64,000 nt of DNA, taken from NCBI RefSeq assembly GCF_001493375.1, contig NZ_LN929897.1, forward strand, positions 1 to 64,000, given 5' to 3'. The translations under genes and the position numbers were made by a program. Every line of letters starts with the position of its first letter. Position 1 is the first letter of the stretch. Under the pieces are notes generated by a model, which saw only the letters and a program-made list of their open reading frames with translations, had not been told where the DNA came from and did not search any database. This stretch comes from Streptomyces specialis. GTDB taxonomy: Bacteria; Actinomycetota; Actinomycetes; Streptomycetales; Streptomycetaceae. Positions 59,958-64,000 of the stretch are shown here, one piece after another.

Positions 59958-61308
59958 CGGCCGACTGGCTGCCGCGTCCCGCGGCGGAGCTCTTCGGGGA
60001 GGGCGCCGAGGCGACCGTGGCCTACGAGGTGCTCACCGTGGACGTGCCCCCGGCCGCCTGGCCCGAGGCGCTGCGGACCGCGCGGGACGAGCTGGGCTGC
60101 GCGTTCTTCGACTGGCTGAGCGCGGTGGACGAGCCGGGCACCGGCTTCCTCGTCTGCGCCCACGTCGTCGCCCTCGGCACCCCGGCGCGCCGCCTGCTGC
60201 TGCGCACCACGGTGCCGCACGCGGACGCCGCGCTGCCGACCGTGACCGGCGTGTACGCGGGCGCCTCGTGGCACGAGCGGGAGACGCACGAGATGTTCGG
60301 CATCGACTTCCCCGGCCACCCCGGCCTGGCCCCGCTGCTGCTCCCGGAGAACTTCGAAGGCCACCCGCTGCGGAAGGACTTCGTCCTGGCGGCGCGCGTC
60401 GCGAAGGCGTGGCCCGGCGCGAAGGAGCCCGGCGAACCGGCCCACGGCGGCCCCAAGCGCCGCCAGATGCTCCCGCCCGGCGTCCCCGACCCGAACGAGT
60501 GGGGCCCCCTGAAGGACCCACGCCCGGGACCACCCCGCCGGAGGCGACCCCACCCACGACGGCCAAGCGCGAGGCGGCGGTGCCGGAGGAGTCTCCGTCC
60601 AAGGCGGCTCCGTCCCGCGTGGCCCCGCCGGAGGCGACCTCGCCCACGAGGGCCACGTCCGAGGCGACCGCGCCGGAGGTGTCTCCGTCCGAGTCGGCCA
60701 CGTCCCCGACCACCCCGCCGGAGGCGGACACCTCCAAGGCAGCTCCGTCCGACGCGGCCACGTCGGTGGCCGACGCGCCTGATTCGGTCGCGCCGGGAAC
60801 GAGCCCGCACGGGACACCCACGCCCGGGACCACCCCGCCGGAGGCGACCCCACCCACGACGGCCAAGCGCGAGGCGGCGGTGCCGGAGGAGTCTCCGTCC
60901 AAGGCGGCTCCGTCCGACGCGGCCACGCCGGAGGCGGACGCGCCTGATTCGGTCGCGCCGGGAACGAACCCGCACGGGACACCCACGCCCGGGACCACCC
61001 CGCCGAAGGCGGCCACGCCGGAGGCGACCTCGCCCACGAGGGCCACGCCGGAGGAGTCTCCGTCCGAGTCGGCCACGCCCGGGACCACCCCGCCGGAGGC
61101 GGCTACGCCCGAGGCGGCCGGGGACACCCCGCAGCCGGAGGCGGCTACGCCCGAGGCGGCCGGGGTCACCCCGCAGCCGGAGGCGGACTCGTCCGAGGCG
61201 GTGCCGCCGGAGGCGGACGCGGTGCGGCGGGCGCGGCGGGGGCGGCGGGCTTCGGATGTGCCGTGGAACCAGGGCGCTTCCGGCGACGGTGACGAGGGCG
61301 GTGCGTGA
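59954..61308 (+). CDS. nuoC2: NADH-quinone oxidoreductase subunit C, second operon, with frameshifted repetitive tail
   Basis: Residues 1-about 187 are a NuoC domain: AYEVLTVDVPPAAW, FFDWLSAVDEPGTGF and SWHERETHEMFGIDFPGHPG, then FEGHPLRKDFVLAARVAK and PDPNEWGPLKD. At 60,517-60,520 the coding frame shifts by -1. In the original frame the product turns Arg/Pro-rich with rare codons. In the -1 frame a long Pro/Ala/Thr/Glu/Ser-rich tail with high GC3 runs to a stop at 61,308, exactly overlapping the nuoH2 ATG. So a C is probably missing from the CCC run (sequencing error or mutation). Restored length is about 452 residues. Confidence 0.75.
60517..61200 (+). repeat. tandem-like repeats in the nuoC2 tail
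   Basis: A block of about 98 bp at 60,517-60,615 recurs almost unchanged exactly 300 bp later (60,817-60,915), and its first part recurs again at about 60,981. Smaller copies (CGGAGGCGACC, GGAGGAGTCTCCGTCC, GCGGCTACGCCCGAGGCGG) are scattered through. The units encode PTPGTTPPEATPPTTAK and PEESPSKAAPS. Such repeats invite copy-number change and assembly error. Confidence 0.85.
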
Positions 61309-62267
61309 TGGAGCTTCTCGACGTCGCCGCGCGGCTGGTCGCCGTGCTGCTCGCCTTTCTCGTCCTGCCGCTCCTCGTCGGGCAGGGTGAGCACAAGGTC
61401 ATGGCCCACATGCAGGGCCGCGTCGGCCCGATGCACGCGGGCGGGTTCCACGGCTGGGCCCAGCTCGTCGCCGACGGCGTGAAGTTCGCGCAGAAGGAAG
61501 ACATCGTCCCGGCCGGGGCCGACCGCCGCGTCTTCCAGATCGCGCCCGCCGTCGCGCTCATCCCGTACCTGATCGTCCTCATCGCGATCCCGTTCGGCCC
61601 CGACGGGATGGTCGGGCAGGTCCTCGACGCCGGCATCCTGTTCGTGCTGGCCGTCCTCGGCGTCGGCGTCCTCGGCTCCCTCATGGCCGGCTGGGCGTCC
61701 GCCAACAAGTACTCGCTGCTGGGCGGCATGCGCACCGCCGCCCAGCTCATGGCCTACGAGCTGCCGCTCCTCCTCACCGCCGCCTCCGTCGCCATGGCCG
61801 CCGGAACGCTCAGCCTCCCCGGCATCCTCGCCGAGTTCGAGTGGTGGTGGGTGCCCTGGCAGCTCACCGGCGCGTTCGTGTTCTTCACCGCCGGCCTCGC
61901 CGAGCTGCAACGGCCGCCGTTCGACGCGCCGATCGCCAACGAGGAGATCGTCTTCGGCGCCTACACCGAGTACTCCGGCCTGCGCTTCGCCTTCTTCCTC
62001 CTCGCCGAGTACGCCGGCATCGTCGTCATCTGCGCCCTGACCGCCGTCCTGTTCCTCGGCGGCTGGCACGGCCCGGCCGCCGACAGCCTCGGCTGGCTGT
62101 GGATGCTGCTGAAGACCGCCGTTCTCGCCTTCCTCGTCATCTGGGCCCGCGTGGCCTGGCCACGGCTGCGCGCCGACCAGATCCAGCGGTTCGCCTGGAC
62201 GGTGCTGGTGCCGCTCGCCCTCGCCCAGGTCGCCCTCACCGGAGTCGTCAGGGTGGTGATCGCATGA
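61308..62267 (+). CDS. nuoH2: NADH-quinone oxidoreductase subunit H, second operon
   Basis: The 319-residue NuoH is shorter than copy 1 and lacks its C-terminal tail. Helices and loops are VLPLLVGQGEHKVMAHMQGR, RVGPMHAGGFHGWAQLVADG, KFAQKEDIVPAGADR and LAELQRPPFDAPIANEEIVFG. The usual ERKVLGxxQxRxGPN becomes EHKVMAHMQGRVGPM, a clear departure, and the loop acidic residues also differ, so the quinone-site junction is not standard. The start overlaps the nuoC2 stop; the stop overlaps nuoI2. Confidence 0.92.
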   Translation: MELLDVAARLVAVLLAFLVLPLLVGQGEHKVMAHMQGRVGPMHAGGFHGWAQLVADGVKFAQKEDIVPAGADRRVFQIAPAVALIPYLIVLIAIPFGPDGMVGQVLDAGILFVLAVLGVGVLGSLMAGWASANKYSLLGGMRTAAQLMAYELPLLLTAASVAMAAGTLSLPGILAEFEWWWVPWQLTGAFVFFTAGLAELQRPPFDAPIANEEIVFGAYTEYSGLRFAFFLLAEYAGIVVICALTAVLFLGGWHGPAADSLGWLWMLLKTAVLAFLVIWARVAWPRLRADQIQRFAWTVLVPLALAQVALTGVVRVVIA

Positions 62268-62785
62268 CCTTCGGATCCGGCCTCGTCAAGGGCCTGGCCG
62301 TGACGCTGCGCACGATGACGCGGCGCGCCGTCACCCAGCAGTACCCCGAGACGCAGCCCGAACTGCCGCCCCGCAGCCGGGGCGTGATCGCGCTGTTCGA
62401 GGAGAACTGCACGGTCTGCATGCTCTGCGCCCGCGAGTGCCCCGACTGGTGCATCTACATCGACTCCCACAAGGAGACCCTCCCCGCCGCCGCCCCCGGC
62501 GGACGGGAGCGCAGCCGCAACGTCCTCGACCGGTTCGCCATCGACTTCTCGCTCTGCATGTACTGCGGGATCTGCGTCGAGGTCTGCCCGTTCGACGCGC
62601 TGTTCTGGTCCCCGGAGTTCGAGTACGCCGAGACCGACATCCGCGAGCTGACCCACGAGCGCGACCGGCTGCGCGAATGGATGTGGACCGTTCCCGAGCC
62701 GCCGCCGCTCGACCAGGCGGCCGAGGAGCCCAAGGAGATCGCCGCCGCCCGCAAGGCGGCGGAACGCGCGGGGGAGGCGACATGA
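62264..62785 (+). CDS. nuoI2: NADH-quinone oxidoreductase subunit I, second operon
   Basis: The 173-residue ferredoxin-like subunit keeps both cluster motifs: NCTVCMLCARECPDWCIY (about 47-64) and LCMYCGICVEVCPFDAL (about 92-108). It has the amphipathic start GLVKGLAVTLRTMTRRAVTQ. Compared with copy 1 the first motif ends CPDWC rather than CPADA, giving an extra Cys. The electron path to NuoB2 is therefore intact. The ATG overlaps the nuoH2 stop, and the stop overlaps nuoJ2. Confidence 0.94.
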   Translation: MTFGSGLVKGLAVTLRTMTRRAVTQQYPETQPELPPRSRGVIALFEENCTVCMLCARECPDWCIYIDSHKETLPAAAPGGRERSRNVLDRFAIDFSLCMYCGICVEVCPFDALFWSPEFEYAETDIRELTHERDRLREWMWTVPEPPPLDQAAEEPKEIAAARKAAERAGEAT

Positions 62786-63384
62786 GCGGCGGAAACGGGT
62801 ACCTCTCGCCGTCCGGACAGGAGATCGTCTTCGTCCTGACCGGCCTCGTCGTCCTCGGCGCCGCCGTGCTCTGCGTCACCACGAAACAGCTCGTGCACGC
62901 CGCGCTCTGGCTGGTGGTCGCCCTCGGCGGGCTCGCTGTCCAGTACCTGCTGCTCACCGCCGAGTTCGTGGCCTGGGTGCAGGTCCTGATCTACCTCGGC
63001 TCGGTCGTCGTGCTGCTGCTGTTCGGGCTGATGCTCACCAAGGCGCCCATCGGGCCGAGCGCCGAGGCCGACTCGGGGAACCGCCCGGTCGCCCTCGTCG
63101 TCGCTCTCGCCGCGGCGGGTACCCTCGTCACCCTCGTCGCCGACGCGTTCCGCACCGCCTGGATCGACCTCGACACCCCGCACGGCGAGTCCGGGCCGAT
63201 CGGCGACAGCCTGTTCCGCGTCTGGGTGCTGCCGTTCGAGGCGCTGTCCGTGCTGCTGCTCGCCGCGCTGGTCGGCGCCATCGTCCTGTCCCGCAAGGAC
63301 ACCCCCGACGCCCCCGACCCGGCCGGCACCCCCGGCACGACCGGCACGACCGGCACCGGGCCCGCGAAGGGCGGCGGTCGCTGA
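62782..63384 (+). CDS. nuoJ2: NADH-quinone oxidoreductase subunit J, second operon
   Basis: The 200-residue membrane subunit has five helices, EIVFVLTGLVVLGAAVLCVT, LVHAALWLVVALGGLAVQYL, VAWVQVLIYLGSVVVLLLFG, PVALVVALAAAGTLVTLVAD and a C-terminal one. The TM3 kink region reads LIYLGSVVVLLLF instead of VVYTGAVMMLFLF. The C-terminus is another Gly/Thr run (PGTTGTTGTGPAKGGG), like copy 1. The stop overlaps nuoK2 by one base. Confidence 0.92.
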   Translation: MSGGNGYLSPSGQEIVFVLTGLVVLGAAVLCVTTKQLVHAALWLVVALGGLAVQYLLLTAEFVAWVQVLIYLGSVVVLLLFGLMLTKAPIGPSAEADSGNRPVALVVALAAAGTLVTLVADAFRTAWIDLDTPHGESGPIGDSLFRVWVLPFEALSVLLLAALVGAIVLSRKDTPDAPDPAGTPGTTGTTGTGPAKGGGR

Positions 63385-63704
63385 TGCACCTCGTCTACCC
63401 GGCCGTGCTGTCCGCGCTGCTGTTCTGCGTCGGCCTGTACGGCGTCCTGGCCAGGCGGAACGCCATCCTGGTGCTGATGGCGGTGGAGCTGATGCTCGCC
63501 GCCGTCGGCCTCAACCTCGTCGCGTTCGACGTCTGGCTCCGCGACGTCACCCACGCCGGGCAGGTTCTCACGCTCTTCCTCATCGCCCTCGCCGCCGCGG
63601 AGATCGGCATCGGCCTCGCCATCGTGCTGCTCGTCCACCGCCGCCGCGGCACGGTGGCCGTCGACCGGCTCACCGAGCTCCGGGAGAAGAAGCCCGTCAC
63701 GTGA
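63384..63704 (+). CDS. nuoK2: NADH-quinone oxidoreductase subunit K, second operon
   Basis: The 106-residue subunit has three helices, YPAVLSALLFCVGLYGVLAR, ILVLMAVELMLAAVGLNLVA (TM2 glutamate) and LTLFLIALAAAEIGIGLAIV (TM3 glutamate). Both proton-path acids are kept, so pumping is possible. The ATG starts on the last base of the nuoJ2 stop; the nuoL2 GTG lies within its own stop. Confidence 0.93.
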   Translation: MHLVYPAVLSALLFCVGLYGVLARRNAILVLMAVELMLAAVGLNLVAFDVWLRDVTHAGQVLTLFLIALAAAEIGIGLAIVLLVHRRRGTVAVDRLTELREKKPVT

Positions 63705-64000
63705 ACACCACGACCGCCGCCGTCCTCGTCCCGCTGCTGCCCTTCGCCGCCGCGGCCCTGATCCTGCTCACCGGCCGGCGCGCCCCCGAGTTCGTGCGCC
63801 CGCTCGCCGTGCTGCCGACGCTCCTCGCCGCCGCGCTCGCCGTCCTCGTGGCGGTGCGCCCGGGCGGCGGCGCGCCGATCGACGCGGCCCCCCGCCTCAC
63901 CCGCACCGGGAACGACGCGCTGCCCATCGAGCTGGCCCTGCACCTCGACGGGTTCGCCGTCCTGGTGGCGGTCCTGGTCACCGTCGTCGCGGCCTGCGTC
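63701..64000 (+). CDS. nuoL2: NADH-quinone oxidoreductase subunit L, second operon (cut by the right edge)
   Basis: The first 100 codons are present. The product begins MNTTTAAVLVPLLPFAAAAL with a hydrophobic helix, then RPLAVLPTLLAAALAVLVAV. ELALHLDGFAVLVAVLVTVV follows, with the LDG(F/L) motif that marks the start of NuoL/NuoM-type antiporter subunits. The length and the position after nuoK2 support NuoL. The rest lies outside the window. Confidence 0.85.
   Translation, partial: MNTTTAAVLVPLLPFAAAALILLTGRRAPEFVRPLAVLPTLLAAALAVLVAVRPGGGAPIDAAPRLTRTGNDALPIELALHLDGFAVLVAVLVTVVAACV

Noticed and set aside
60510..60525. Programmed -1 ribosomal frameshifting in nuoC2
   Set aside because: There is no X-XXY-YYZ slippery heptamer and no obvious downstream pseudoknot. 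A missing base in the CCC run is simpler, so this is kept only as the alternative outcome.
59501..61390. The nuoC2 frame continued as an Arg/Pro-rich protein into nuoH2
   Set aside because: After 60,520 this frame uses many rare codons (CGA, AGG) and overlaps nuoH2 by about 80 bp, while the -1 frame has normal codon use and stops exactly at the nuoH2 start.

Overview
This is a high-GC actinobacterial chromosome segment, almost certainly from Streptomyces. Third codon positions are overwhelmingly G/C, GTG starts and 4-nt stop/start overlaps are common, and the gene set is the streptomycete respiration/menaquinone neighbourhood. No rRNA, tRNA, CRISPR array, insertion sequence or prophage is visible. 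The sequence is not clean: three stretches (about 1-145, 10,606-10,843 and 49,731-49,824) are remnants of Tn5/Nextera sequencing adapters. One of them removes the start of a transporter gene.

Layout. 0.1-7.3 kb holds signalling and stress genes: an ATP-binding kinase-like protein, a GNAT, a STAS protein, a SigG/SigX5-type sigma factor, a Ser/Thr kinase fused to a TerD domain, an Fpg/Nei-type DNA glycosylase, an O-methyltransferase and a lipoprotein. 7.4-20.3 kb holds futalosine-pathway genes: ubiX-like, an AsnC/Lrp regulator, mqnE, mqnA and mqnC. Between them lie a Cys-containing leader peptide with a DAACS symporter, a PBP4-type D,D-carboxypeptidase, an acyl-CoA synthetase, a cold-shock protein and a membrane Ser/Thr kinase coupled to mqnA. 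20.3-24.6 kb holds a P450/ferredoxin pair and several small or unknown genes. 24.7-26.8 kb holds the last quinone steps, ubiE/menG and a menJ-like prenyl-chain reductase. 26.8-28.2 kb holds an NlpC/P60 protein and a long divergent promoter region carrying a Rex-type operator.

28.2-44.3 kb is a complete 14-gene complex I operon, nuoA-N, ending in a hairpin terminator. 44.4-45.8 kb is a tandem duplication of a small lipoprotein gene together with its promoter and terminator. 46.1-52.4 kb holds fumarylacetoacetase, a polyprenyl diphosphate synthase (probable menaquinone side chain), a LolA-like exported protein, a VOC/CGNR divergent pair with a 21-bp shared promoter, a Cys-rich copper-binding protein and RarD. 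52.5-55.5 kb encodes a 2-oxoacid:ferredoxin oxidoreductase (korAB). 55.6-58.9 kb encodes a LuxR-type response regulator and two tandem, partly near-identical histidine kinases. From 59.0 kb to the right edge runs a second nuo operon (A2, B2, C2, H2, I2, J2, K2, start of L2) with no D, E, F or G in the visible part. Its nuoC2 carries a repetitive Pro/Ala/Thr/Glu-rich tail that is out of frame by one nucleotide.

How it fits together. MqnA, MqnE and MqnC build the menaquinone ring skeleton from chorismate. UbiX would supply prenyl-FMN to a UbiD-type decarboxylase encoded elsewhere. The polyprenyl synthase makes the side chain, UbiE/MenG methylates the ring and the MenJ-like reductase saturates the chain. 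Complex I then uses menaquinone and is probably under NADH/NAD+ control through Rex. The korAB genes next to a nuo operon lacking the NADH-input genes suggest, by inference only, that reduced ferredoxin could feed a complex I variant.
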